DNA of 64,000 nucleotides, from NCBI RefSeq assembly GCF_038396785.1, contig NZ_CP151087.1, positions 5,084,001-5,148,000 of the forward strand, read 5' to 3'. Origin of the DNA: Sphingobacterium thalpophilum. GTDB lineage: Bacteria > Bacteroidota > Bacteroidia > Sphingobacteriales > Sphingobacteriaceae. The position numbers and the translations under genes were made by a program. The notes under the pieces were generated by a model. The model ran no database searches. It had not been told where the DNA came from and worked only from the letters and a program-made list of their open reading frames with translations. This document shows positions 18,844-27,348 of the stretch, piece after piece. The stretch's first letter is position 1. Every line of letters starts with the position of its first letter.

Positions 18844-19100
18844 AAATTTATTGTTGTACTAAAAAATATAAATATAGGGCCTAAACTATTCTTAACGTGC
18901 TAAAACTATGCCGCCTTTGGTAATTTGTTGTGCCTAGGCGATAAAATAAAGTAGCGATGCCGGATGGATCCAACTTTGATCGGATTGCCCGTGATCATAA
19001 ATAGCGTTCCCTACAGATATAAAATGGCAAGAAGATTTTGTCGACTGCTCATAAAATATTATCTTTTAGTAATTTTAGAACTAAGAAACAAGAAATAGAA

Positions 19101-20069
19101 ATGTCGTTAATAGATTTATCAAGACGCGTAGCGTTGGGAATAGATATCGGAGGGACCAATACGAAATTTGGGGTGGTCAATCATCGCGGTGAAGTACTTG
19201 AAAAGGAAAGCATAAAAACAGATGATTATGAGACAGTAGAGGATTTTATCGATGCGTTGTATGAAAAAGCATCTCCTTTAATTGAAAATTTTGGAGGTAA
19301 AGATAGCTTTGATGGAATTGGTGTTGGTGCTCCGGATGCGAATTATTATACTGGAACCATAGACCATGCGCCCAATCTTCCTTGGAAGGGTGTCATTCGA
19401 TTCAGTGACTTAATGACCGCTAAGTTTAACATTCCCTGTACCATAACCAACGATGCTAATGCTGCAGCCTATGGTGAAATGCTTTTTGGTGCAGCGCGGG
19501 GAATGAAAGATTTTATTATGATTACCCTAGGGACAGGTGTCGGCAGCGGTATCGTCGCCGGCGGAAAGCTTATCTATGGTCATGACGGATTTGCTGGAGA
19601 ATTAGGCCATACCATTGTTAAACCTGGAGGAAGGAAGCATTGGAGCACAGGTTCTGAAGGAAGTTTAGAAGCCTATGCGTCAGCGACAGGAATAACGATC
19701 ACGGCAAAGAAAATGAGAGCTGAGTTTCCTGAGTCGATGCTAAATCAGTATCCAGAAGATGCTATAAATTCGAAGACTGTTCATGAGTGTGCTTTGAAAG
19801 GGGATGCAATTGCCATCGAAGTATTTAGATATACGGGGCAGAAGCTGGGTGAGGCCTTGGCCAATTTTGTGATGTTTTCATCTCCTGAAGCAATTCTCCT
19901 ATTTGGTGGGGTAATTAAAGCTGGTGATTTTATCTTAAAACCTGCGAAGCTGCATATGGAAAGAAATCTTTTTCCTTTGTTTAGGAATAAAGTGAAACTT
20001 GTCTTTAGTGAATTGGAAGAAGCTGATGCTGCTATTCTTGGCGCAAGTGCATTGGTTTGGGAAAAATAA
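19101..20069 (+). CDS. ROK family sugar kinase (glucokinase-like) lacking zinc-site cysteines
   Basis: 322 residues starting at MSLIDLSRR; a longer TTG-initiated reading from 19038 adds no domain. It phosphorylates a hexose, probably glucose. The phosphate loop LGIDIGGTNTKFG, ITNDANAAAYGE with the catalytic Asp, ITLGTGVGSGIV and GFAGELGHTIV are standard. The ROK signature CxCGxxGCxE is replaced by HWSTGSEGSLE: all three zinc-binding cysteines are gone, while the histidine of GELGH and the sugar-contacting glutamate are kept. It is a monocistronic gene with a strong terminator. Confidence 0.9.
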   Translation: MSLIDLSRRVALGIDIGGTNTKFGVVNHRGEVLEKESIKTDDYETVEDFIDALYEKASPLIENFGGKDSFDGIGVGAPDANYYTGTIDHAPNLPWKGVIRFSDLMTAKFNIPCTITNDANAAAYGEMLFGAARGMKDFIMITLGTGVGSGIVAGGKLIYGHDGFAGELGHTIVKPGGRKHWSTGSEGSLEAYASATGITITAKKMRAEFPESMLNQYPEDAINSKTVHECALKGDAIAIEVFRYTGQKLGEALANFVMFSSPEAILLFGGVIKAGDFILKPAKLHMERNLFPLFRNKVKLVFSELEEADAAILGASALVWEK

Positions 20070-20080
20070 AATATTAATTT

Positions 20081-20142
20081 GTTCTCAAGATACTAACACC
20101 ATCTATTAGGGATACCGTTTGTATCTTGAGAACAGGTTTTTT
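20081..20142 (+). terminator. Terminator after the ROK kinase gene
   Basis: A perfect 13-bp stem, GTTCTCAAGATAC with GTATCTTGAGAAC, has a 27-nt loop and is followed by AGGTTTTTT. The stem starts 12 bp after the stop codon. Confidence 0.8.
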
Positions 20143-20318
20143 AAGTTGTTAATTTATAAATTTATGAGGTCTTTCTGTTAGGGTAAATCCAATACGCTGC
20201 CCAGAATTGGCAAAGAAATAACCGACTATTTCATACCTAAGGAAAGCTGTTGTTATTTTTCGTGTATCTAAAGGCATAGTCTTTGCTGATGAATTCTTTT
20301 AAACTTAAAACTATTTGT

Positions 20319-20702
20319 ATGAAAAAGACCGTTTTTCTTCTTTTGTTGCTATGCACAGCCTTATTCTCAAAAGCCGACCAACTACAGGCCCTAACACAAA
20401 AACAAGCGGAAACCGCAGTAGCATATCTTAAGAAAGAGCCCATTGTTATTTTATGGTGTAGCTGCTGCGACAATCAAGCACCGAAAAAGATTACTGTAAA
20501 CGAAGTATTTTTCAAGCAATATCCTGACGGGAAATATTATTCTGTTATCGTAAAAGGTAGAGATGAAAGCGGAGTGGAAGTTGAAGAATATGTAGATTTA
20601 GCGTATGTATTTGTGAAAAAAGGGAAAAAAGCCAAAAGTCTAGGCAAGGTTTTAAAATTTGAATGTGATCCTTGTACAAAACCATTTGACTGGTCGGTTT
20701 AA
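20319..20702 (+). CDS. Small exported protein of unknown function
   Basis: 127 residues from MKKTVFLLLLLCTALFSKADQ, a clear signal peptide; an earlier in-frame ATG only adds 12 polar residues. The mature part has ILWCSCCDNQAPKK near its N-terminus and FECDPCTKPFDW at the end, so four or more cysteines could form disulfides or bind metal. I do not recognise the family. Confidence 0.75.
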   Translation: MKKTVFLLLLLCTALFSKADQLQALTQKQAETAVAYLKKEPIVILWCSCCDNQAPKKITVNEVFFKQYPDGKYYSVIVKGRDESGVEVEEYVDLAYVFVKKGKKAKSLGKVLKFECDPCTKPFDWSV

Positions 20703-20734
20703 ATCGTGTAGCTAAGAACTAATTTCTAAAAAAA

Positions 20735-20766
20735 ACTCCCGAACTTATGAGCTCGGGAGTTTTTTT
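20735..20766. terminator. Strong bidirectional-looking terminator
   Basis: Stem ACTCCCGA / TCGGGAGT, with A-rich sequence before and TTTTTT after, lies between the small exported protein gene and the tRNA. It can terminate the plus-strand gene and, read backwards, the tRNA transcript. Confidence 0.85.
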
Positions 20767-20767
20767 G

Positions 20768-20849
20768 TGCGGAAGAAGGGACTCGAACCCCCACGCCTCG
20801 CGGCGCCAGATCCTAAGTCTGGTGCGGCTACCAATTACGCCACTTCCGC
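20768..20849 (-). tRNA. tRNA-Leu, anticodon UAG
   Basis: 82 nt on the minus strand. Acceptor strands GCGGAAG / CTTCCGC pair, with discriminator A. The anticodon stem CCAGA/TCTGG encloses loop CTTAGGA, giving anticodon TAG. The T arm contains GGTTCGAGTC, and a long variable arm (GCGCCGCGAGGCGT) is typical of leucine tRNA. The 3' CCA is not encoded. It reads CUA and probably other CUN codons. Confidence 0.95.
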
Positions 20850-21043
20850 ATTAGGATTTCTTATGATGTCGCAAATATATAAACCAAAGTGATATCTTGC
20901 AAGTCGATAAGCTAGATTCCTTCTTTTAAATACGGATCATCCTGTTTATGAATGGAATATTTTTAATTAGGATACTTGTCTCTTTGATCACATGATCTAC
21001 AGGCAGCTTGTTTACCCGATTTTTTGATGAAATGCTTGCTGTC

Positions 21044-22102
21044 CTAATCAAGTTTTGTTAGGGCCTTTGAATTGCGTAACAAAAATACATATTGAAAAAA
21101 GTCAGTTGTATGAGTCGTCTCAGCGGGTATGATATTTTCGCCAAAAAGCCGTGATTTTACAGTTATTAAATTTTGAGAAGTAGCATAGGGTGAATGTGCT
21201 GCATTGAGTTTAAACAATGATATACTATTTGGTCGACTTAATTCTTTTAGATCCTGAATGCCTTTCACGAGCATAAGTGGGCCATCTGCATTTACCCAAT
21301 CTACTTTTTCATCTTCAGGGGTTGGAAATTGAGGATTCTTTGGAAGATACATTTCACTAGCAATGGTATAACTAACAAAGCTAGATACTTTATATCCTTT
21401 ATTTTTCAAGCGTGTAGCAAAAGGATCATTGGTTGCATCCTTTCCTTTTTGTAAAACATGAAAAAAACCAAATAGTCCATATAGTTTTTGACCATCAATG
21501 TGGTGATTTTTAATATAATTTTCCAAATTTAACAGCATAGCTGAATCCCTGGATACGTCAGATTTATCCGCTGTAAAGCTTTTGTCTATGCCAATAACAG
21601 TGATTTTTGCCGAATCGGCAAGGTTGCGGTTATAATCATAAATTTCACCCCATTTTTGATATAGCTCTAAACTAGACTGTTGCGGAATACGTTTACGAAT
21701 GGAGCTGACCACATCTTTCAGTAAGGTGTTATCTTTTAGGGGTTTGGATAAAAAGCTATTTAGTTTATTTGCATTTGTACTATCCATCTCAGCAATGTAA
21801 TATTTAACACCGAGCTTTTTGTTCAAATAGAATAACAGCTCTTTGTCCAACTTTTGATTGTCTGCGTAGCCATGAATTTCCCCAAGTAAAAAAATATCCG
21901 AATTATAGAAGCTATTATCGAATAGAGAATCTACAATACGATCCTTAATCTCCGTTTTATGGAGCTTGAGATACGCTATATTTTCCGCATTGGTATTTCC
22001 TATAAATATCCGATTGGAAATGAAAAAATAGAGGAATAATAGCCCAATAATGGCCAGTATAGAAAAAAATGTGATCTTAATAAATTTAAAAAAAATTTTC
22101 AT
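21044..22102 (-). CDS. Membrane-anchored protein of the ChaN/TraB/erythromycin-esterase-like type
   Basis: 352 residues from MKIFFKFIKITFFSILAIIG, a single N-terminal membrane anchor; an upstream ATG at 22162 adds 20 residues. The exported part has FLLGEIHGYADNQKLDKELL and YYIAEMDSTNANKL, resembling the GExH and Glu-containing motifs of the ChaN/EreA/TraB-like (TIKI) fold, then VIGIDKSF and LYGLFGFFHVLQKG with a conserved-looking histidine. A metal-dependent hydrolase is possible. The assignment is by motif only. Confidence 0.65.
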   Translation of the reverse strand: MKIFFKFIKITFFSILAIIGLLFLYFFISNRIFIGNTNAENIAYLKLHKTEIKDRIVDSLFDNSFYNSDIFLLGEIHGYADNQKLDKELLFYLNKKLGVKYYIAEMDSTNANKLNSFLSKPLKDNTLLKDVVSSIRKRIPQQSSLELYQKWGEIYDYNRNLADSAKITVIGIDKSFTADKSDVSRDSAMLLNLENYIKNHHIDGQKLYGLFGFFHVLQKGKDATNDPFATRLKNKGYKVSSFVSYTIASEMYLPKNPQFPTPEDEKVDWVNADGPLMLVKGIQDLKELSRPNSISLFKLNAAHSPYATSQNLITVKSRLFGENIIPAETTHTTDFFQYVFLLRNSKALTKLD

Positions 22103-22196
22103 AAATGAGGTTTTGGCAAAGGTATTATTTTTCAAGGAATGAACCAATAAGTATCCAAGCATATAATTAAAATATATGTATTGGTATTTTAAAAAA

Positions 22197-22234
22197 TTGA
22201 GTCATTCTTCAATAGAATTGGGTCATTCTTCAAT
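22197..22234. repeat. Direct repeat TTGRGTCATTCTTCAAT, two copies
   Basis: TTGAGTCATTCTTCAAT and TTGGGTCATTCTTCAAT are spaced 21 bp apart (two helical turns), upstream of the membrane-anchored protein gene. Such phased direct repeats can be binding sites of response regulators. No regulator is identified. Confidence 0.45.
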
Positions 22235-22275
22235 GACAATTGCCATAGGACGATTGCTAGCGAACCGCTGCGGGC

Positions 22276-22719
22276 TTATTTTACAGTTTTTTGTACGATA
22301 ACAGAGATTTTGTAGTTACCCCGTAGCGTTTGTGTCCCTTGTTCCTTGTTCGGATAAGGAGCGATATCTTGTAATGAAATGGTATATCCGTTGGTATTGG
22401 CAGTTCTTTGATAGCCTCTATCCTGTAAATCTATTGTAGCGAGCTTTATGATCGTGGGTTTGGTTGCTTTTTCTGCGATCTCAATTTCTGCTACTGCAAC
22501 TCCAGACCAAATACAGTTGACGCCTTCAGGGCAACGGCTATCTTCTGAAATACCTTTAAATTTGATCTTGATCGGATATGCTCGCAATGATTTTCTTTGT
22601 CCCTCAGCTAAGGATACACTTTCTGTCTCTTTTTTATTTGCAATACTTTCCTTTTTCGTTGCACAACTTGCTAGTGAGCAAATTCCTAGTCCAATAATAA
22701 TCGTTATATAATTCCTCAT
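22276..22719 (-). CDS. Small lipoprotein with RCPEGVNCIWSG motif
   Basis: 147 residues. The signal peptide ends in the lipobox LASC (Cys19). The mature part has the Cys-containing motif DSRCPEGVNCIWSGVAVAEI, which I recognise from small secreted proteins widespread in Bacteroidota and elsewhere, and otherwise looks like an all-beta domain. Function is unknown. Confidence 0.75.
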   Translation of the reverse strand: MRNYITIIIGLGICSLASCATKKESIANKKETESVSLAEGQRKSLRAYPIKIKFKGISEDSRCPEGVNCIWSGVAVAEIEIAEKATKPTIIKLATIDLQDRGYQRTANTNGYTISLQDIAPYPNKEQGTQTLRGNYKISVIVQKTVK

Positions 22720-22881
22720 CTTTGCCGAAATAAAACTAGTGTATATGTTATCCGGTTATTACTACCAAAATTAAGCCATATTTAAGAGGTCACGCTAGTA
22801 TTAATTGCCGTTTATACCACTGTTTGTTACGCTTAATAGTGCTAAAATCCTATTTGGATCATTGCTGTGGCTTTTGGGCAA

Positions 22882-23937
22882 TTATTGCTGTGATCCATTT
22901 TCATAATGATATGATTTTTCAGGTTCGTCACAGCTCGTAAAGAATAAGCTGGTTTTAGCTAGTTTTGATTTATCGAATCTTTCATCTTGCAGAAAGGACA
23001 GACCCTGCCGGATGTACTTATTTAAATACCGATCGTCTTGCTCAGGATTTCCTGCAAAAAAAGCTTCATTGTCTGATGCAAACTTGCTGATATATCTTTT
23101 GGTGACAGGATCTAAAATGTACTGTTCGAGGTCAGGGTAAAATATTGTGTAATGTGCATTGCTAAATATTTCCGTGGGGTCGATATAGTTTGTCTGATCA
23201 TAATCCTTCTTCATGGTCAATATTTCGTTCCAATGCTCTTGATTTGAACCGTCTTGATTTTCTCTTAAAAAACCTCTTTCACCACCATAATTGGAGAGCC
23301 TGATGGCTAATTTATTACCTTCAGCCAAATATAGGTAAGCGCTGAAATTTTGACGTGCACGTTGGGGCTTGTTATAAGCAGCTATAAAATCATTGAATTT
23401 TCCTTCATTGGTATACTGAAAGACTTGATAAGTGCTATCATCTTCCATATACTGACTTTGTACAATAAATTTAAGCGATTGAACTGGTTTGGATTCCTGA
23501 TGAACAAAAGGGGGGCTGAAACAGTTTGCCTTGTCATTGAAAACCCGATGTGTACTGTCATTATCAAATTGTACATAGGTTTTCCCGCTTTCAAAACCTG
23601 CCAGATTGAAACAAGTACTGTCTTTGTAGTTAGCATTGTGACGCCCATACAGTTGAAATAAAGGGGCTTCATCCGGATAGAAAAGCAGGTAATCTTTTTC
23701 AAAAACATAGGACCCGAAAACAGATGTAGCATAACCATATAAGAGAAATTTGCCATCTTCAAAAAGACAAATTCCGCTATTACCACCATACTGTCCACTG
23801 ATTGTCTTTGCCTTATCTTTTCCGCTTGGAAAATAGTGCGTGACTTGCTGTGCTTTACTATTTGTTACCATAAGGATAAGACTAATTAAGCCTAGAATTT
23901 TTTTAATGAATGACGTGCTTTTACTTTCTTTCCGCAT
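22882..23937 (-). CDS. Secreted protein of unknown function with duplicated promoter
   Basis: 351 residues with a signal peptide (IKKILGLISLILMVTNSKAQ). Aromatic and polar sequence with YGGNSGICLFEDGKFLLYGYATSVFGSYVFEKD suggests a beta-rich domain. I cannot name the family. The start codon sits 6 bp from a 180-bp tandem repeat carrying two identical promoters, so its expression may have been raised by the duplication. Confidence 0.7.
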   Translation of the reverse strand: MRKESKSTSFIKKILGLISLILMVTNSKAQQVTHYFPSGKDKAKTISGQYGGNSGICLFEDGKFLLYGYATSVFGSYVFEKDYLLFYPDEAPLFQLYGRHNANYKDSTCFNLAGFESGKTYVQFDNDSTHRVFNDKANCFSPPFVHQESKPVQSLKFIVQSQYMEDDSTYQVFQYTNEGKFNDFIAAYNKPQRARQNFSAYLYLAEGNKLAIRLSNYGGERGFLRENQDGSNQEHWNEILTMKKDYDQTNYIDPTEIFSNAHYTIFYPDLEQYILDPVTKRYISKFASDNEAFFAGNPEQDDRYLNKYIRQGLSFLQDERFDKSKLAKTSLFFTSCDEPEKSYHYENGSQQ

Positions 23938-23942
23938 ATCTT

Positions 23943-24122
23943 TTGTTGTTTATCAAATTTAAACCATTGCAACACTGGTTCAATGGTGGTATTTACAATC
24001 CGTGCAGGCATTTTACGATTCGCCGAAACCTGTTGTTGTTTATCAAATTTAAACCATTGCAACACTGGTTCAATGGTGTTATTTACAATCCGTGCAGGGA
24101 TTTTACGATTCGCCGAAACCTG
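23943..24122 (-). promoter_or_regulatory. 90-bp tandem duplication carrying two promoters
   Basis: Units 23943-24032 and 24033-24122 differ at 2 of 90 positions. Read on the minus strand, each has TTG-N19-TAAATTTG, an excellent Bacteroidota promoter (proximal copy: -33 at 23981-23983, -7 at 23954-23961). An inverted repeat ACCATTG/CAATGGT lies between the two promoter elements. The proximal promoter leaves an untranslated leader of only about ten bases before the gene at 23937. Confidence 0.75.
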
Positions 24123-24346
24123 CAAGGGGGCAAACTAACGCATATCCTTTCGCTTGGTAAATTAGTGGTTTTATCCGTCGTATTTTCAACCTACATTAAC
24201 ATTTTTTTCCACCTATTAGAACAAAATATACCCCCACTTAGACCGCTGGTTCGAATATCTTTGATTCTCGTCTGATGAACACTTCGCCTACTTTGAATGT
24301 TCATGGAAATTTATGACGATTTTATTATAGCCAATAAGATAAATAG

Positions 24347-24721
24347 ATGTCAACACTAACCCGTATAAATGCATATGTGCATCTCAAAAAACATATTCGA
24401 ATGAATGTAATTGCAGATCTTGATATGAGTATTTTCTATTTTAAGAAAAGACCTTTCATCGTGATGGATTTGTCAAATGAAAAGATATATTTCAATGATA
24501 GTGGATTAGAATGGTTGCGTTCAGAAAAACAAATAGAACAGCCCGTTCAATGGACCCGAAGTAAATATCTTCCCTCAAAAAATTGGGTGGGACTAGCTGT
24601 TAATAACGAAAGAGATGATTTGATTATCCAGCTAATTGATGAATTTTATCTGGCAACATGTGATATGCTGTTGATAAATCCAATTTCCAAGGGGAATTCT
24701 TCTTGTAAATTAAGCTATTAG
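24347..24721 (+). CDS. Hypothetical protein
   Basis: 124 residues, no signal peptide or membrane helix, no motif I recognise. It contains KKRPFIVMDLSNEKIYFNDSGLEWL and a leucine/aspartate-rich C-terminal half. It stands alone between a tandem repeat and the sigma factor gene. Weak evidence: open frame length and plausible composition only. Confidence 0.5.
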   Translation: MSTLTRINAYVHLKKHIRMNVIADLDMSIFYFKKRPFIVMDLSNEKIYFNDSGLEWLRSEKQIEQPVQWTRSKYLPSKNWVGLAVNNERDDLIIQLIDEFYLATCDMLLINPISKGNSSCKLSY

Positions 24722-25018
24722 ATAAATTTTAGTAAATCTAACTGTGTATACCAGGTTAGCCGAAAATGAAAACTACAAGCTGATTATCTGGCCTAATTAA
24801 GTTAAATTGATCCCGTTCTAGTGGGACTACTAGTGGAATTAAATAACCAAAAACAGGAATTGAGCAATGTAAAACATTAGTAACAAATGCTATCCGCATA
24901 AATGCTATGGTATAGTAGGTATTTTAACCTGTTTTATAGGTACTTTAACTTATTTTATTTTAGTTGCTTTTTTTTCTGATTTTTAATATCCATCTTTAGA
25001 TCATTATAAACGTGAAAT
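24722..25018. other. Intergenic region before the ECF sigma factor
   Basis: A/T-rich, about 300 bp. A near repeat, TAGGTATTTTAACCTGTTTTATAGGTACTTTAAC, is visible near 24917-24950 as two TAGGTANTTTAAC boxes spaced 21 bp apart. These could be part of the sigma promoter. No gene is seen. Confidence 0.4.
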
Positions 25019-25585
25019 TTGAGTCCATTACACAATCTTTCTGAAGAAACATTGATTCTTTTGTTGAAAAAGAAGAATCAGCAGGCTTTTAGTTATCTTT
25101 ACGATCACTATGCCAATGCGCTCTTTGGTGTGGTTTGTCGTATAGTGGCTTCAACTGAGCATGCGGAAGAAGTCATACAAGACGTATTTGTCAAAATTTG
25201 GAGACACATCGATGTTTTCGATGCTGAAAAAGGCCGTCTTTATACCTGGATGATCAACATTGCCCGTAATACAGCCCTCGATCATCGAAAATCAAAAGCG
25301 ATCGTAAACGAACAGAAAAACCAACCGCTTTCAAATATCGTAAATAGGGAGGAAGAACAAGATCAAAGTCAGGACGAACTACATACGAAAGCAGATTTTA
25401 TTGGATTCAGAAATATTTTAGATAAATTGAAGCCTGAATGGCGTATCTTGATTGAGATGGCCTACTATGAAGGATATACACAACAAGAAATAGCTGAACA
25501 ACTTGATGTCCCGCTGGGAACGGTAAAAACTCGTACCAGAGCGGCATTTATACAGTTACAACAATTACTAAAGGAGTATCGTTAA
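25019..25585 (+). CDS. ECF RNA polymerase sigma factor, TTG start
   Basis: 188 residues. Region 2 is FSYLYDHYANALFGVVCRIV, EEVIQDVFVKIWRHID and GRLYTWMINIARNTALDHRK. Region 4 is LIEMAYYEGYTQQEIAEQLDVPLGTVKTRTRAAFIQL. The start must be TTG: an in-frame TGA lies at 25013-25015, and the first in-frame ATG falls inside region 2. The anti-sigma gene follows after 2 bp. The pair resembles the SigK/RskA type. Targets may include the ferritin-like genes downstream, by proximity only. Confidence 0.92.
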   Translation: MSPLHNLSEETLILLLKKKNQQAFSYLYDHYANALFGVVCRIVASTEHAEEVIQDVFVKIWRHIDVFDAEKGRLYTWMINIARNTALDHRKSKAIVNEQKNQPLSNIVNREEEQDQSQDELHTKADFIGFRNILDKLKPEWRILIEMAYYEGYTQQEIAEQLDVPLGTVKTRTRAAFIQLQQLLKEYR

Positions 25586-25587
25586 TT

Positions 25588-26424
25588 TTGGATATTAGAG
25601 CATACATATCGTCGGGGATTATTGAATCGTACGTTTTGGGGCTGGCTTCTGAAGAGGAAGTGAGCATCTTGAATTGTATTCGAAAAAATAATGTCGAAGT
25701 GGAACAAGCCATCATCGAAGCAGAAATTGCACTCGAAGAGTTGGCTGATAGCCAAGCGATGGAGATGCCTATGCAGTTCAAACAAGAGATATGGAATAAA
25801 CTCATAGCGGAAAATCTTGTGCCAAGCGAAGATCAGGAAGTCAACGAAGTACTCGCGCCCGCTTCGACAGGCGATAGCGAAGTAATTGCTATCGGTGCCG
25901 ACAAGAAAACGCTCGGTGCTCGGTCTTATACGTGGACGGTTGCAGCGAGTCTATTGTTAGCTGTTAGTATTGGTGCTAATATTTTCTTATATCAACGCAA
26001 ACAGGATACAGCAAATAAGTTAAATCAGACGACGTCCTTACTTGATGCTGAACAAGAAAAAGTAGCGACATTACAGAACAAATGGGCACTCGTTCAAAAC
26101 CCAGCGATCAAAACAATCCCTCTTAAGGGCGTAGAAAGTAAACCCGATTACCGTGCCTTGGTATTTTGGGATCAGGCATCAAAGGCAGTTTATCTAAGCA
26201 TTGAGCACATGCCAGTTGCACCTAAAGGAAAGCAATATCAGTTGTGGGCGATGGTTGACGGTAAACCTGTTAATGCAGGTGTTTTTCCATTGGATTCAAA
26301 AGGAGACACGGCAAGTAAGATGCTCGATATTCCCCAAGCTCAGGCTTTTGCCATTACACTGGAAGATGAAGGCGGAAAAGATGCGCCAACGCTCAGTGCA
26401 TTATGTGTGATGGGGAGTATATAA
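25588..26424 (+). CDS. Anti-sigma factor, RskA-like, TTG start
   Basis: 278 residues, one membrane helix (WTVAASLLLAVSIGANIFLY, about 113-132). The N-terminal cytoplasmic part would hold the sigma factor; the C-terminal periplasmic RskA domain contains LVFWDQASKAVYLSIEHMP, YQLWAMVDGKPVNAGVF and ITLEDEGGKDAPTLSALCVMG. TTG is supported by AAGGAG 11 bp upstream and by the lack of any ATG before about residue 57. Confidence 0.88.
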   Translation: MDIRAYISSGIIESYVLGLASEEEVSILNCIRKNNVEVEQAIIEAEIALEELADSQAMEMPMQFKQEIWNKLIAENLVPSEDQEVNEVLAPASTGDSEVIAIGADKKTLGARSYTWTVAASLLLAVSIGANIFLYQRKQDTANKLNQTTSLLDAEQEKVATLQNKWALVQNPAIKTIPLKGVESKPDYRALVFWDQASKAVYLSIEHMPVAPKGKQYQLWAMVDGKPVNAGVFPLDSKGDTASKMLDIPQAQAFAITLEDEGGKDAPTLSALCVMGSI

Positions 26425-26432
26425 TATATAAA

Positions 26433-26462
26433 AAAATGCCCTGATGGGATAAACCGATCAGG
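26433..26462 (-). terminator. Terminator of the ferritin-like gene pair
   Basis: On the minus strand, CCTGAT and ATCAGG pair across an 11-nt loop, followed by GGCATTTTTTT. It lies just beyond the stop of the second ferritin-like gene and faces the end of the anti-sigma gene. Confidence 0.7.
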
Positions 26463-26493
26463 ACACGCTAAAACAGGTAAACTACGTCTTTTG

Positions 26494-27327
26494 TTAGGAT
26501 TTTATAAATAAACCTGCAATATTAAGTACAGCTTCTGCAGTTAGAGGTTCGTCGAATGACTGGGTTGCCGCATTGGTCGAAATTTTCCCCGAGGCGCCTG
26601 GCAAAGTCGTAATATCCACTCCCGCTTGTGTCACATTATTTTCGCCTGCATATACCGGATCGACAACTGCTCCTATACCACTGTCATTGCCTCCCGTAAT
26701 CCAAGGTTTTTGATTGGCGGCTCCACCTCCGCGGGCACGGCGCATTTGACGGATATGGGAGGCATGTCTTGCCTCAACCGAATGGATCTGCAGCGCAGCA
26801 GTCAGTACAACGCGATTGCCAAGTAAAATTCCCGCCTGGCCTTTATAAGCTCTTACACCAGTATCTTCAAATGCTTGTGCGACAGCTAAAAATGTATCAT
26901 AGTCACTAAAAACATTGCCAAAAGTGCCACCAGCAGTAAAATCAAAGGTTGGTTTTGAAACAGCTTTACTTCCCAGTACCTGTTTAAGAAAATTCACATG
27001 TGCAACTTCATGGTCACGAATGGTGGTTATCGCACCAAGTGGTTTACCTGTGGGGATAAGACCTGCTTTGGCAACACCCATTGTATAATATTCTGCTTCG
27101 AGATATTCCAATGTCAAGGCATAGTTGAGTACTCCATTTACATCTGTGGGCGCAGTGGCACCGTAGGCTTTTTTAAAGAGTTCACCTATCATAAAGGGCA
27201 GGGCAGCCAAGGTTACTTTTTTACTCATGGAAGCCAAACTTTTGATTGCTTCACGGCGAGGGCTGATACGATCGCTGAATTCAGGATCTACAGCATTTAT
27301 TTGTTCAAAAACGTTTAAGAGATTCAT
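26494..27327 (-). CDS. Ferritin-like domain protein (Ferritin_2/desiccation-related type)
   Basis: 277 residues. The four-helix di-iron pattern is complete: LEYLEAEYY, IRDHEVAHVNFLKQVLG, FEDTGVRAYKG and HSVEARHASHIRQMRR, supplying paired Glu and ExxH ligands. The family includes desiccation-related and rubrerythrin-like proteins whose chemistry is uncertain. There is a possible atypical export segment (KVTLAALPFMIGELFKKAYG), but no clear cleavage motif. It lies 21 bp after the other ferritin-like gene, forming a two-gene operon. Confidence 0.85.
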   Translation of the reverse strand: MNLLNVFEQINAVDPEFSDRISPRREAIKSLASMSKKVTLAALPFMIGELFKKAYGATAPTDVNGVLNYALTLEYLEAEYYTMGVAKAGLIPTGKPLGAITTIRDHEVAHVNFLKQVLGSKAVSKPTFDFTAGGTFGNVFSDYDTFLAVAQAFEDTGVRAYKGQAGILLGNRVVLTAALQIHSVEARHASHIRQMRRARGGGAANQKPWITGGNDSGIGAVVDPVYAGENNVTQAGVDITTLPGASGKISTNAATQSFDEPLTAEAVLNIAGLFIKS

Positions 27328-27348
27328 GATAATCAGATTTTGGGTGAA

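Noticed and set aside
19038..19100. Longer TTG-initiated form of the ROK kinase
   Set aside because: The extra 21 residues match no ROK feature, and the internal ATG directly precedes the conserved fold.
23892..24125. A 77-codon minus-strand open frame with a 30-residue repeat
   Set aside because: It is a by-product of the 90-bp tandem duplication (90 is divisible by 3). The DNA is better explained as two promoter copies, and the frame runs into the downstream gene in another phase.
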